From an uncultured Clostridia bacterium (lineage in GTDB: Bacteria > Bacillota > Clostridia > Christensenellales > Borkfalkiaceae), in NCBI GenBank assembly GCA_947631465.1, contig CANRLK010000005.1, positions 1-59,645 of the forward strand: a DNA stretch of 59,645 nucleotides. The letters run 5' to 3'. Under the pieces are notes generated by a model that was given only the letters and a program-made list of their open reading frames with translations, was not told the origin of the DNA and made no database searches. The translations under genes and the position numbers were made by a program. The first letter of the stretch is position 1. Each line of letters begins with the position of its first letter. Positions 33,654 to 41,499 of this stretch are shown piece after piece.

Positions 33654-34454
33654 ATGAAGAAGAAGGCGCTTTTCATGACGGCGGTCGCGCTCATCCTGCT
33701 CTGTGCGGTCGTGGCGGCCGCGCTCAACGCGGTGTTCACGGTCACGGACGTGCTCGTCAACTACGCCCCCGTCTCGCAGGAGGGGATCGAGGACAGCTAT
33801 TCCGTCCAGGAGATGCTCGACGAGAAGTTCATCGGCAAGAGCACGACCTTTCTCGACCTCGAAGATGTGAGGGAGTCGCTTGCGGGCTATTCGTCGTTTG
33901 TCGTCAAAGAGGTCAAGAAGGTGTTCCCGCGCACCGTGTCGGTCACGTTGGCGGAGCGCAGAGAGGCGTTTGCCTATCTCAAAGACGACGGAACGTATGC
34001 CGTGCTCGACGAAAACGGCAGGTATCTCTACGATAAGGACGAAAACGCCAACCGCCGTACGGGGGAGAACATTCTGCTTGAAAACTTCGACTTTACCTTC
34101 TCCGAGACCGACAAACTGCCGACGGACGGGTATTTGAAGGCGGCGATCGCCTTTGCGGGCGTGTTCATGGATCGGCTCGAAGACGCGCGCGCCAACGTTG
34201 TGTCGCTGTCTTTGAGAAAGACGGACAACGAGATCGCGGGCGCATACCTTATGCGCGTGAAGATGCGCGAGGGCTTGGTGATCGACGTGTTTGCGCCCGA
34301 AAACTTCGCCGCCGAGAAAGCGGAAAAGGTCCTTGAAAAATATCTCTCCCTGACCGACGAACAGCGGCTATACGGGTTTTTCGATGTAGTCGATCGGGTG
34401 GATGGGGGGTTTTCGGTGAGCGCCCACCGCTCCGAGCCTCCGACGGGTGAGTAA
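33654..34454 (+). CDS. ftsQ: FtsQ/DivIB-type division protein
   Basis: 266 residues, bitopic: short basic cytoplasmic end, membrane helix about 5-27, then a POTRA-like domain (about 32-95, ending with VKKVFPRTVSVTLAERREAFAYL) and a beta domain (YAVLDENGRYL). Such proteins form the FtsQLB complex that gates septal synthesis. Strong AAGGAG precedes the ATG. Last gene of this transcript; a strong terminator follows directly. Confidence 0.9.
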   Translation: MKKKALFMTAVALILLCAVVAAALNAVFTVTDVLVNYAPVSQEGIEDSYSVQEMLDEKFIGKSTTFLDLEDVRESLAGYSSFVVKEVKKVFPRTVSVTLAERREAFAYLKDDGTYAVLDENGRYLYDKDENANRRTGENILLENFDFTFSETDKLPTDGYLKAAIAFAGVFMDRLEDARANVVSLSLRKTDNEIAGAYLMRVKMREGLVIDVFAPENFAAEKAEKVLEKYLSLTDEQRLYGFFDVVDRVDGGFSVSAHRSEPPTGE

Positions 34455-34459
34455 AAATA

Positions 34460-34496
34460 AAACGTTCCCCCAAATACAAGGGGGAACGTTTTTTTA
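34460..34496 (+). terminator. Terminator of the murI/dcw transcript
   Basis: AAACGTTCCCCC (34460-34471) pairs with GGGGGAACGTTT (34480-34491), followed by a run of T. Confidence 0.93.
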
Positions 34497-34505
34497 CTCA
34501 CGATA

Positions 34506-34710
34506 GGCGCTCTTTCCATAAACTTCGCAATCCTGCGTTGAGCTTGCGCGCTCCTTGGTCACGTACGCATTTAGTACGCTCCCTTCGTCGCTTACGCGCT
34601 CTCCTTGTCTTGCTCGTTTCTGAAAAGAGTAACGGTGACCAGCTTGAAAATAAGGTGACACCCCCTCAGTCACGCAAGCGTGACAGCTCCCCCTCAAGGG
34701 GGCGCCAAGA
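34506..34710 (+). repeat. Composite 3'-end repeat, copy 1
   Basis: Begins GGCGCTCTTTCCATA, ends its first module with TTCTGAAAAGAGTAACGGTGAC (34618-34639), then ATAAGGTGACACCCCCTCAGTC with two short hairpins CACGCAAGCGTG and CCCCCTCAAGGGGG. The first module recurs at 38113 and 45223 and part of it at 45437; its ends (CTCTTTCC and GAAAAGAG) can pair. Confidence 0.7.
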
Positions 34711-34918
34711 GGGGGTGGTGCGTGCGACAGCTCTTGCTGTCCCCTTTGAGGGGAAAGTGGCGCGTCCTTTGCGCCGAAAGGGGTGTTTCTCAATTAACGG
34801 CGCGAAGCAGAATCGCCATTCTGCGGCAGCGCACTCAATTTGCCGCATTCTTACGGCTTACTGTTCGAAGAAGCGAATTTTGAGAACAATCCCAATTGAT
34901 GACCCATGTCAATTTCCT

Positions 34919-34957
34919 CGAACGAAAGCTTTTGCGCATGCAAAAGGATTTCGTTCG
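34919..34957 (+). repeat. CGAACGAAAG long hairpin, copy 1
   Basis: CGAACGAAA, G, CTTTTGC, loop, GCAAAAG, GA, TTTCGTTCG: 16 paired bases with a small internal loop. A sibling is at 45717-45761. Both lie between a composite repeat and the next gene. Confidence 0.65.
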
Positions 34958-34974
34958 AAACTGCTCGAAATTTG

Positions 34975-35004
34975 TTGACAAACATGACATGATTTTGATA
35001 TAAT
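34975..35004 (+). promoter_or_regulatory. ftsAZ promoter
   Basis: TTGACA (34975-34980), 18-base spacer, TATAAT (34999-35004), then GGAGGATAAGG before the ftsA start. Confidence 0.88.
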
Positions 35005-35033
35005 ACAAAAGAAATTATACGGAGGATAAGGCA

Positions 35034-36179
35034 ATGGCGGGAAAGAGCGTGGCAGTACTTGATATCCGCTCCTCGGAGATCGCGGTTTTTGTCGGCGAGA
35101 GGGGCGTCAACCGCACGTTCATCTTCAAAGCGAGCAAGACGGAACGCTACGAAGGCTATGCCGAGGGCGTGTTCTTAAAGCCCGAGGGGCTCTTGCGCGC
35201 GGTCAAAAGTGCGCTCGCCACCGTCGAGCAGATCTGCGGCGAAAAATTCAAAACGCTCTATATCGGCGTCCCGGGCGATTTTATCGACATCGTGCCAAGG
35301 CAGCAGGAACTGTCTTTCTCCAAGCGGACGAAGATCTCTCAGCGGGAGATCGACATGCTCTTCGACAGTGGAAAGGAGAAGCGGGACAAGTATCGTCTCA
35401 TCCGCGTCACGAGCATGATCTACATCACCTCCGACAATCGCCGCGTCGCCAATCCCGTCGGGGTCGTTTCGGACGGGCTCAAAGGGGTCTTGTCCTACTT
35501 CTACTGTTCGGAGTACTTCGCTTCGACGATCGAAAACATCTTTGCGGACAAAAAGATCAAACTTCGGTTTTTGCCGACCCAATTCGCGATGGGCGCGTAT
35601 CTCATTCCCCCCGAAACGCGGGACGAGTGCGCGGTCATGCTCGACGTGGGGTATCTTTCTTCGACCATTTGCGTGCTTCTCGGCAACGGCGTCGTTGCCC
35701 AGCAGTCCTTTTGGGTGGGACAAGGCCAGATCGCGGTCCGTCTCATGGAAAAATTTCATTTAAGCTACGACGCCGCGCTTGCACTTCTCACCCGTTCCAA
35801 CCTCTATCTCAAAAAAGAGGCGGAAAACAGGGAGTTTACTTTCCGCGGCAAGACCTATGACATCCCCGCGGCGCTGCTTGTATCCGAGGTCAAGGCGGGG
35901 CTCGACGATATTTGCGAAAAGGTCAGTCTGTTCATGGAAGCGTGTGCGACCAAGGAGCTCGATTCCAAGCCTCTTTATGTGACGGGAGAGGGGCTTGAAG
36001 GCATCCGCGGTGCGCTCGAACACATGTCGCGGCGGCTCAACACCGTTTGCGAACAGCTCTTCCCGCAGCTTCCCTACTACAACCGTCCCTCGATGAGTTC
36101 GCGCATTGCGCTCATCGATATGGCATACGAAGACAACCGCTTAGGCGGCTCGATATTCAGAAATATTTTCGGAGGTTAA
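35034..36179 (+). CDS. ftsA: FtsA-like actin-family division protein
   Basis: 381 residues, diverged FtsA. Opens with the phosphate-1 strand AVLDIRSSEIAVFVG, contains a SHS2-like insertion (about 85-150), the phosphate-2 segment VMLDVGYLSSTICVL (about 200-215) and an adenosine-region VTGEGLEGIRGAL. The end, GGSIFRNIFGG, looks like the short amphipathic helix by which FtsA holds the membrane. It tethers FtsZ filaments. The start codon has a strong GGAGGATAAGG site; ftsZ begins six bases after the stop. Identification relies on these motifs and on the ftsZ neighbour. Confidence 0.87.
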   Translation: MAGKSVAVLDIRSSEIAVFVGERGVNRTFIFKASKTERYEGYAEGVFLKPEGLLRAVKSALATVEQICGEKFKTLYIGVPGDFIDIVPRQQELSFSKRTKISQREIDMLFDSGKEKRDKYRLIRVTSMIYITSDNRRVANPVGVVSDGLKGVLSYFYCSEYFASTIENIFADKKIKLRFLPTQFAMGAYLIPPETRDECAVMLDVGYLSSTICVLLGNGVVAQQSFWVGQGQIAVRLMEKFHLSYDAALALLTRSNLYLKKEAENREFTFRGKTYDIPAALLVSEVKAGLDDICEKVSLFMEACATKELDSKPLYVTGEGLEGIRGALEHMSRRLNTVCEQLFPQLPYYNRPSMSSRIALIDMAYEDNRLGGSIFRNIFGG

Positions 36180-36185
36180 CTTTTT

Positions 36186-38093
36186 ATGTACAACGATAAT
36201 TCGTCCTCGTGGGATAGAGATAACAAGCCGTATGACCGTTCCGCCCCGAGCGATCCTTCCGAACAGGAGTTCAGCGGGAAGGCGCGCATCAAGGTCATCG
36301 GCGTAGGCGGCGCGGGCAATAACGCCGTCAACCGTCTCATCGAAGCGGGCATTACGAGCGCCGAATATGTGGCGGTCAATACCGACGCGCAGATCCTCGC
36401 TTGCAGCAAAGCCGATCACAAGATCCAGATCGGCGCGCAGCGCACCAAGGGGCTCGGCGCGGGCGCTGACCCCGAAATTGGCAGGATCGCTGCGGAAGAG
36501 GACAAGGAAAAGCTCCTCCGCGAGATCGAAAACACCGACTTGCTGTTCATTACGGCGGGCATGGGCGGCGGCACGGGCACGGGCGCTGCGCCCGTCATCG
36601 CCAAGATCGCAAAAGATCTCAAAATCTTGACGGTCGCGGTCGTCACCGAGCCCTTCAAGTTCGAAGGCAAACAGCGCAAGGACAACTCCATGCGCGGGCT
36701 CGACAACCTTCGCAAATATGTCGATGCGCTCATCATCATTCCCAATGAAAAGATCAAGGACATCGTGCCCAAGGGCACGCCCATCGACGAGGCGTTCCGC
36801 GTCGCCGACGACGTGCTTCGGCAGGGCATCCGCGGGATCGCGGACCTCATCGTCACGCCCGCGCTCATCAATCTCGACTTCGCAGACGTGCGCACGGTCT
36901 TAAAAGATCGCGGTCTTGCCTACATGGGCGTCGGCGTTGCGAAGGGCGACAACCGCATCTATGAGGCGGTGCGCCTTGCCGTCAATTCGCCCCTGCTTCA
37001 AACCACGATCGAGGGCGCGACGGGCGTCATTTTGAACATCGTCGGCGGGAAAGACCTCTCCTTCGACGAGGCGGACAGCGCGGCGACCCTCATCCACGGC
37101 GTCGTCGACTATACCGCGAACATCATCGTCGGCGCTTGTATCGATGAGAACATCCACGACGAAGTGGAAGTCACCGTCATTGCAACGGGCTTCCCGTCCG
37201 CTTCCATGCGCGAGAACATGAAAAACGGCGGCAACGCACAGGGTCGTTCCACCCCTTCGAGCCGCGCGCCCGCATACAGCGCGGCTCAAACGCGCGACCG
37301 CGACGTCGTTCAGCTTCCGCCGCTCCCGCAGCAGCCCCAGCAGGGCTATCCTCAGCAAGGAGCGGCCCAGCGTCCCATGGGCGTTCCCGCGGGCAATCCC
37401 CCGTACGGCGCACAGCCGCAAAGACCCGTGCAGCCGCAGGGCTATCCTCAGCAGGGCGCACAGCCCAATCCCTACGGTACGCAGCAGCCGCCCGCACGGA
37501 CGGTGACGACCGTTCCCCCGTACGGCGCGCAGCCGCAAAGACCCGCACAGCCGCAGGGCTATCCTCAACAGGGCGCACAACCCAATCCCTATGGTACGCA
37601 ACAGCCGCAGCAGCCTGCACAACCGACGCAATACGGCGCGCCCCGTCAAGGCTATCCCCAGCAGGGCGCACAGCCCAATCCTTACGGTACGCAGCCTCAA
37701 CAGCCCGCGCAGCCGCAGCAGCCTGCGCAGGGGTATCCGCAATCCCAGCCGCAAAACCCTTATGCGGCGGGGGCACAGACTCCGTATAACGCACCTCAAC
37801 CTGCGCAGCCGCAACAGGGCTATCCTCAGCAAGGAGCGCAGCAACAGCCGCCGTACGGCGCACAGCCGCAACAGCCCGTGCAGCCGCAACAACCGGCGCA
37901 GGGGTATCCTCAGCAGCCGCAGGGATATGCGCAGCAGCCGCAGAATCCGTATGCGGCGCAGCAGCCGCGGCAGGCGTATGCGCAGCGCGATCTTCCCGAG
38001 GAGGAAGTGGAGGATGATTATGAGGAGGAGGGGGGGAACTCGAAAAATATCCCCGAATTTGTCCGTAGGATTTTGAAAAAGAAAAATTCTTAA
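36186..38093 (+). CDS. ftsZ: FtsZ with exceptionally long P/Q-rich linker
   Basis: Tubulin-like GTPase that forms the division ring. 635 residues, against 350-420 usually. GTPase core about 32-345 with GVGGAGNNAVN, AGMGGGTGTGAAP (tubulin signature), NLDFADVRTV. The conserved C-terminal peptide IPEFVRRILKKK (about 620-632), which contacts FtsA and other partners, is intact. Between them lie about 270 residues dominated by Gln, Pro, Gly, Ala and Tyr, with five GYPQQGA units and three longer GYPQQGAQPNPYGTQ units, then an acidic stretch (EEEVEDDYEEEGG). The linker is tandem repetitive DNA (about 37320-37990) kept in frame. The stop codon lies in the terminator stem. Confidence 0.97.
   Translation: MYNDNSSSWDRDNKPYDRSAPSDPSEQEFSGKARIKVIGVGGAGNNAVNRLIEAGITSAEYVAVNTDAQILACSKADHKIQIGAQRTKGLGAGADPEIGRIAAEEDKEKLLREIENTDLLFITAGMGGGTGTGAAPVIAKIAKDLKILTVAVVTEPFKFEGKQRKDNSMRGLDNLRKYVDALIIIPNEKIKDIVPKGTPIDEAFRVADDVLRQGIRGIADLIVTPALINLDFADVRTVLKDRGLAYMGVGVAKGDNRIYEAVRLAVNSPLLQTTIEGATGVILNIVGGKDLSFDEADSAATLIHGVVDYTANIIVGACIDENIHDEVEVTVIATGFPSASMRENMKNGGNAQGRSTPSSRAPAYSAAQTRDRDVVQLPPLPQQPQQGYPQQGAAQRPMGVPAGNPPYGAQPQRPVQPQGYPQQGAQPNPYGTQQPPARTVTTVPPYGAQPQRPAQPQGYPQQGAQPNPYGTQQPQQPAQPTQYGAPRQGYPQQGAQPNPYGTQPQQPAQPQQPAQGYPQSQPQNPYAAGAQTPYNAPQPAQPQQGYPQQGAQQQPPYGAQPQQPVQPQQPAQGYPQQPQGYAQQPQNPYAAQQPRQAYAQRDLPEEEVEDDYEEEGGNSKNIPEFVRRILKKKNS
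37320..37990 (+). repeat. In-gene tandem repeats of the FtsZ linker
   Basis: Imperfect units coding QGYPQQGAQPNPYGTQ and shorter PYGAQPQ/QPQQPAQ variants. DNA copies differ mainly at synonymous positions (for example CAGCAGGGC and CAACAGGGC), which argues for old duplication with selection on protein sequence. Confidence 0.8.
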
Positions 38094-38109
38094 TTTTTAA
38101 GAATTTTTC
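38081..38109 (+). terminator. ftsAZ terminator
   Basis: GAAAAATTCTTAA (38081-38093) and TTAAGAATTTTTC (38097-38109), a perfect 13-base inverted repeat around TTT that includes the ftsZ stop codon; the A-rich left arm makes it plausibly bidirectional. The stem is AT-rich, so strength is uncertain. Confidence 0.65.
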
Positions 38110-38112
38110 TAC

Positions 38113-38249
38113 GGGCGCTCTTTCCATAAGCGGCGCAATACTGCGTTGAGCTTGCGTTTTCCCTTGGTCACGTACCTACCAACGTACGCTCCCGTCGGGA
38201 AATCCGCGCTCGCCTTGTCTTGCTTGCTTCTGAAAAGAGTAACGGTAAC
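38113..38249 (+). repeat. 3'-end repeat, copy 2
   Basis: GGGCGCTCTTTCCATA (38113) to TTGCTTCTGAAAAGAGTAACGG (ending about 38246), followed by ATAAGGTGATCTCCCGAG. It lacks the ACACCCCCTCAGTC module seen in copies 1 and 3. Confidence 0.7.
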
Positions 38250-38339
38250 CAACAAGAATAAGGTGATCTCCCGAGTTCTCTCGGGATATCATTATTTGAA
38301 AAAAAGGGTGGAAAAATTTTGAAAGGGCGGCGAAAAAAA

Positions 38340-38368
38340 TTGACAAGCGGGCGCGGCTCTGTTATAAT
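38340..38368 (+). promoter_or_regulatory. rpsU promoter, perfect consensus
   Basis: TTGACA (38340-38345), 17-base spacer, TATAAT (38363-38368). Confidence 0.92.
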
Positions 38369-38408
38369 AGACGAGTAAATAAGTGCTGCGGCGAAGGAGG
38401 GTTGAAAA

Positions 38409-38585
38409 ATGTCCACGATCAGGGTCGGAGAGAACGAAAATCTTGAAAGTGCGCTTCGGCGGTTCAAGAGAAAGTGCTCGCGCGATGGGATCATCGGCGA
38501 TCTTCGTAAAAAGGAGTTTTACGAGAAGCCTTCCGTCAAAAAGAGAAAGAAATCGGAAGCAGCGAGAAAGAGAAGCAGAAACTAA
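38409..38585 (+). CDS. rpsU: 30S ribosomal protein S21
   Basis: 58 residues. Opening [19 protein letters not shown] and the following KRKCSRDGI are diagnostic of bS21; the end is a basic Lys/Arg-rich tail as usual. bS21 sits on the 30S platform near the mRNA exit and helps initiation. The ATG at 38409 has a strong AAGGAGGG site about eight bases before. It has its own perfect promoter and a strong terminator, so it is monocistronic. In many Bacillota a yqeY gene follows; here an unrelated unknown gene does. Confidence 0.96.
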   Translation: MSTIRVGENENLESALRRFKRKCSRDGIIGDLRKKEFYEKPSVKKRKKSEAARKRSRN

Positions 38586-38592
38586 GGAAATT

Positions 38593-38620
38593 CCGTAACG
38601 AAAGTTACGGATATTTTTTT
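38593..38620 (+). terminator. rpsU terminator
   Basis: CCGTAAC, GAAA tetraloop, GTTACGG, then ATATTTTTTT. Confidence 0.93.
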
Positions 38621-38678
38621 GCAAAAAACGTCGAAAGAAGTCGATTCTCCGAGGGGGATCAAGAGGGCGGGAGGAAGC

Positions 38679-39071
38679 ATGGAACGCACGTTGAAATCGC
38701 TTGCAAAGGAAGCCAAGATGCGCATGAAAAAGGGATTTTGGAAGGAATGTGAGGAGAAGCTCGGCAAAGAGCGCGATCACGCCAAAGAGCAGGGGATCAA
38801 CGAAAGCAAAATGGAGCGGTACTTCCGTCAAAAGGTGGTCACCGAGATCCGCGGGGACGCGCCCGACGATTTTTATCTCAAAGTCCGCGATCTTCTTTTG
38901 ACCGAGGGCGAGGTCTCGGATGCGATCGGTCGGCTCACGGACAAGGAGTACTATATGACCCTTTCCTATTCCGAGAAGCAGCGGTACATGCTCGAACTTT
39001 CGGACAAGTATCTGCGCGCGCTCGAACGGTTCAAGAAGGAGTACGAATTTGAGATCAAGGGCAGAAAATAG
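38679..39071 (+). CDS. Unknown charged helical protein
   Basis: 130 residues from the ATG at 38679, which has GGGAGGAAGC just before it. Not recognised. The sequence is strongly charged (Lys, Glu, Arg) and predicted by eye to be almost all helix, with no membrane segment, signal or Cys cluster; blocks such as KKGFWKECEEKL, MERYFRQKVVTEI and EKQRYMLELSDKYLRALERF alternate. Codon use matches its neighbours, and it is framed by the rpsU terminator and the pcrA promoter; it has no obvious promoter of its own. Likely a genuine, possibly lineage-specific gene. Confidence 0.7.
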   Translation: MERTLKSLAKEAKMRMKKGFWKECEEKLGKERDHAKEQGINESKMERYFRQKVVTEIRGDAPDDFYLKVRDLLLTEGEVSDAIGRLTDKEYYMTLSYSEKQRYMLELSDKYLRALERFKKEYEFEIKGRK

Positions 39072-39092
39072 GGGGAATGCCCTGCCCTTTTC

Positions 39093-39121
39093 TTGCAAAA
39101 AACGGCGGAATATGGTATAAT
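39093..39121 (+). promoter_or_regulatory. pcrA promoter, possibly leaderless
   Basis: TTGCAA (39093-39098), 17-base spacer, TATAAT (39116-39121). The pcrA ATG (39128) lies seven bases after the -10 box, where transcription would start, and no Shine-Dalgarno sequence is present. Confidence 0.7.
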
Positions 39122-39127
39122 TATTTC

Positions 39128-41497
39128 ATGGAATTTTTACCTTTGAATGAAGAACAAAAGCTGCCCGTTTTGGATACGGAAGGAGCCGTACTCGTGCTTG
39201 CTGGCGCGGGGAGCGGCAAGACGCGGGTCTTAACGGCGCGCATTGCCCATCTTGTGGGAGATCTCGGCGTTTCGCCCTCTAACATTCTTGCCATCACATT
39301 CACCAATAAAGCCGCGGGAGAGATGAAAGAGCGGCTTTTTGCGCTTACGGAGATCGGCGGCATGTGGGTGAGCACCATCCATTCGATGTGCGTCCGCATC
39401 CTTCGCACCTTCCCCGAAAAGCGCGGGATCGGCAAGAACTTCTCCATCTATTCCGAGCAGGAGCGCGACGCCGTCATCAAGCAGATCTTAAAGGGCATGG
39501 GGCTCGAAGAGAAAGAGCAGTTCAAGAGCGCGAAATTCCATATTTCAAACGCGAAGATGCTCGGGCTCTCTCCGCGGGAATATCTCGAAACGTTCGGCGG
39601 CGAGCGCAATATCGAGCTGACAGTCAAGATCTTTTCCCTCTACTGCGAGCGGCTCAAACAGAACAACGCCCTCGATTTTGACGATCTTCTCATCGAGACC
39701 GACCGTCTTTTGACCGAGGACGCGGAAGCGCGCGAGTTTTTTGCGGGCAAGTTCCGCTATATTCACGTCGACGAGTTCCAAGACACCAACGCCGTGCAGT
39801 TCGACATCATCAAACAGCTTGCGTCCGTCCACGGCAACCTGTTCGCCGTGGGGGACGACGATCAATCCATCTACGGCTGGCGCGGCGCGGAGATCGGGAA
39901 CATCTTGAACTTCGAAAAGACCTTCAAGGGCGCGAAGATCTATAAACTTCAACAGAATTATCGCTCGACCAAGGCGATCCTAAACCTTGCGAACGCGAGT
40001 ATCGCGCACAATTCCATGCGCAAGGACAAAAAACTTTGGACCGAACACGCCGAGGGCGAAAAGCCCGTCTATTTCGAGGCGGAAGAGGAGACGGGCGAGG
40101 CGCTTTTCTGTGCAAAGACCGTCTTTGAGCTCATGCGCCAAGGTTATCAGTACAGCGATTTTGCCGTGCTCATGCGGGTGAACGCGCTCACGCGCTCTTA
40201 CGAGCAGGAGTTCACCAAGTACGGCATTCCCTATAAAGTATTCGGCGGCTTTCGCTTCTATGAACGCAAGGAGATCAAGGACCTTCTTGCCTATCTCCGC
40301 ATTGCGGCAAATCCCTTCGACAGCGAGGCGGTGCTTCGTATCATCAACGTCCCGCGCCGCGGAATCGGCGACAAGACCGTCTCCGTCCTTCAAGAATACG
40401 CCGAACAAGAGGATCTGTCCCTCTTTGACGCGCTGCTCGACGCGGACAGCCTCTCCCTCTCGGAAGGGATCAAGACCAAGCTCAAAGCGTTCGGCGGACT
40501 GCTCAAAACTCTCGTGCTCCGCGCGCAGGACACGGCGATCGACGATCTCACCCGCTTTCTTTTGCAAGAGACCGACCTCTACGCCTTTTACGACGACGGC
40601 AGCGACGAGGGCGCGGCAAAGCGGGCAAACCTCGATGAATTTCTCAATTCCGTCGAGGAGTTCGTGCGCCTCAACGAGGGCGCGACCCTCGAAGATTACC
40701 TGCAACAGATCACCCTCTATTCGGATACCGACGAGATGACGGACGAAAACTACGTCACGGTTGCGACCATCCACGCCGTCAAAGGGCTTGAATTCCGCTG
40801 CGTGTTCCTCTGCGGGCTCGAAGAAAATCTCTTGCCCACCTCCCGCGCCGTCGAACGGCGGGAACTCGAAGAAGAACGTCGGCTCATGTACGTCGCCATG
40901 ACCCGCGCCCAAGAACGGCTGTACCTCACCCGCAGCCGCAGCCGTTTTCTCTACGGCATGCGCCAGCCCACCGTGCGCTCGGAGTTCATCGACGAGATCA
41001 AGGACGAGCTCGGCATTCCCGCGGCAAGTTCCGCGCCCTACGATCGCTACGTAGAACGGGGCTTCGGCGGGGGCGGCGCTTCGGGATTTAGCGGAGCTCG
41101 CGGCGGATACGGAAACGGCTATGGCAACGGGTACAGCGGGGGATACGGCAGTTCCCGTGCGCCGAAGAGCATCGGCAGGGCGAGCGAATATTCCGCCTTC
41201 GATGAGAGCTTCTCCCGCGGGAAAAAAGAGGGTATGATCTATGGCGGCGGAGCGCAAAAGAGCCCTCGTCCCTTCCAAAGTCCGCAGCCGCAAAAGCCTC
41301 AGCCGCCGCAAGCGCAGGGCAAGGATACGTCCCGCTTTACGGTCGGGACGAAGATCCGTCATCCGCGCTTCGGCGTGGGCGTCATCACGGCGACCCGCGG
41401 GGCGGCGAAAAATCTCATCATCACCGTAAAATTTGACATAGCGGGCAACAAAGACCTTGCCGCCGTGCTCGCGCCGATCGAGATCTTGGAGAATTGA
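39128..41497 (+). CDS. pcrA: ATP-dependent DNA helicase PcrA/UvrD
   Basis: Superfamily 1A 3'-5' helicase for repair and removal of proteins from DNA. 789 residues, normal. NEEQ Q-motif-like LNEEQKLPV, Walker A AGAGSGKTRVLTARI, ITFTNKAAGEMKERL, VDEFQDTN (motif II), GDDDQSIYGWRGA (motif III), QNYRSTKAI (IV), TIHAVKGLEFRCVFLCGL (V), VAMTRAQERLYL (VI). A Gly/Tyr-rich linker (about 655-690, GYGNGYGNGYSGGYG) leads to the C-terminal Tudor-like RNA polymerase-binding domain (HPRFGVGVI). The start gives the normal N-terminus but has no ribosome-binding site. ligA follows at once. Confidence 0.96.
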   Translation: MEFLPLNEEQKLPVLDTEGAVLVLAGAGSGKTRVLTARIAHLVGDLGVSPSNILAITFTNKAAGEMKERLFALTEIGGMWVSTIHSMCVRILRTFPEKRGIGKNFSIYSEQERDAVIKQILKGMGLEEKEQFKSAKFHISNAKMLGLSPREYLETFGGERNIELTVKIFSLYCERLKQNNALDFDDLLIETDRLLTEDAEAREFFAGKFRYIHVDEFQDTNAVQFDIIKQLASVHGNLFAVGDDDQSIYGWRGAEIGNILNFEKTFKGAKIYKLQQNYRSTKAILNLANASIAHNSMRKDKKLWTEHAEGEKPVYFEAEEETGEALFCAKTVFELMRQGYQYSDFAVLMRVNALTRSYEQEFTKYGIPYKVFGGFRFYERKEIKDLLAYLRIAANPFDSEAVLRIINVPRRGIGDKTVSVLQEYAEQEDLSLFDALLDADSLSLSEGIKTKLKAFGGLLKTLVLRAQDTAIDDLTRFLLQETDLYAFYDDGSDEGAAKRANLDEFLNSVEEFVRLNEGATLEDYLQQITLYSDTDEMTDENYVTVATIHAVKGLEFRCVFLCGLEENLLPTSRAVERRELEEERRLMYVAMTRAQERLYLTRSRSRFLYGMRQPTVRSEFIDEIKDELGIPAASSAPYDRYVERGFGGGGASGFSGARGGYGNGYGNGYSGGYGSSRAPKSIGRASEYSAFDESFSRGKKEGMIYGGGAQKSPRPFQSPQPQKPQPPQAQGKDTSRFTVGTKIRHPRFGVGVITATRGAAKNLIITVKFDIAGNKDLAAVLAPIEILEN

Positions 41498-41499
41498 AT

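Larger units (their letters stand above)
34497..35033. other. Repeat-bearing spacer before ftsA
   Basis: No gene is seen. It contains the GCGCTCTTTCCATA...AAAAGAGTAACGG element (34506-34639), an ACACCCCCTCAGTC element (34657-34710), a diverged inverted TAAGCCGC-type repeat (34834-34862), a long hairpin (34919-34957) and the ftsA promoter. Confidence 0.65.

Noticed and set aside
36900-37892. 330-codon Leu/Arg-rich open frame antisense to ftsZ
   Set aside because: It is the reverse of the P/Q repeat linker; CAG/CCG-rich DNA gives long open reverse frames automatically.
37320-37990. Possible CRISPR or satellite array
   Set aside because: Units are in frame within ftsZ, vary in length and have no unique spacers.
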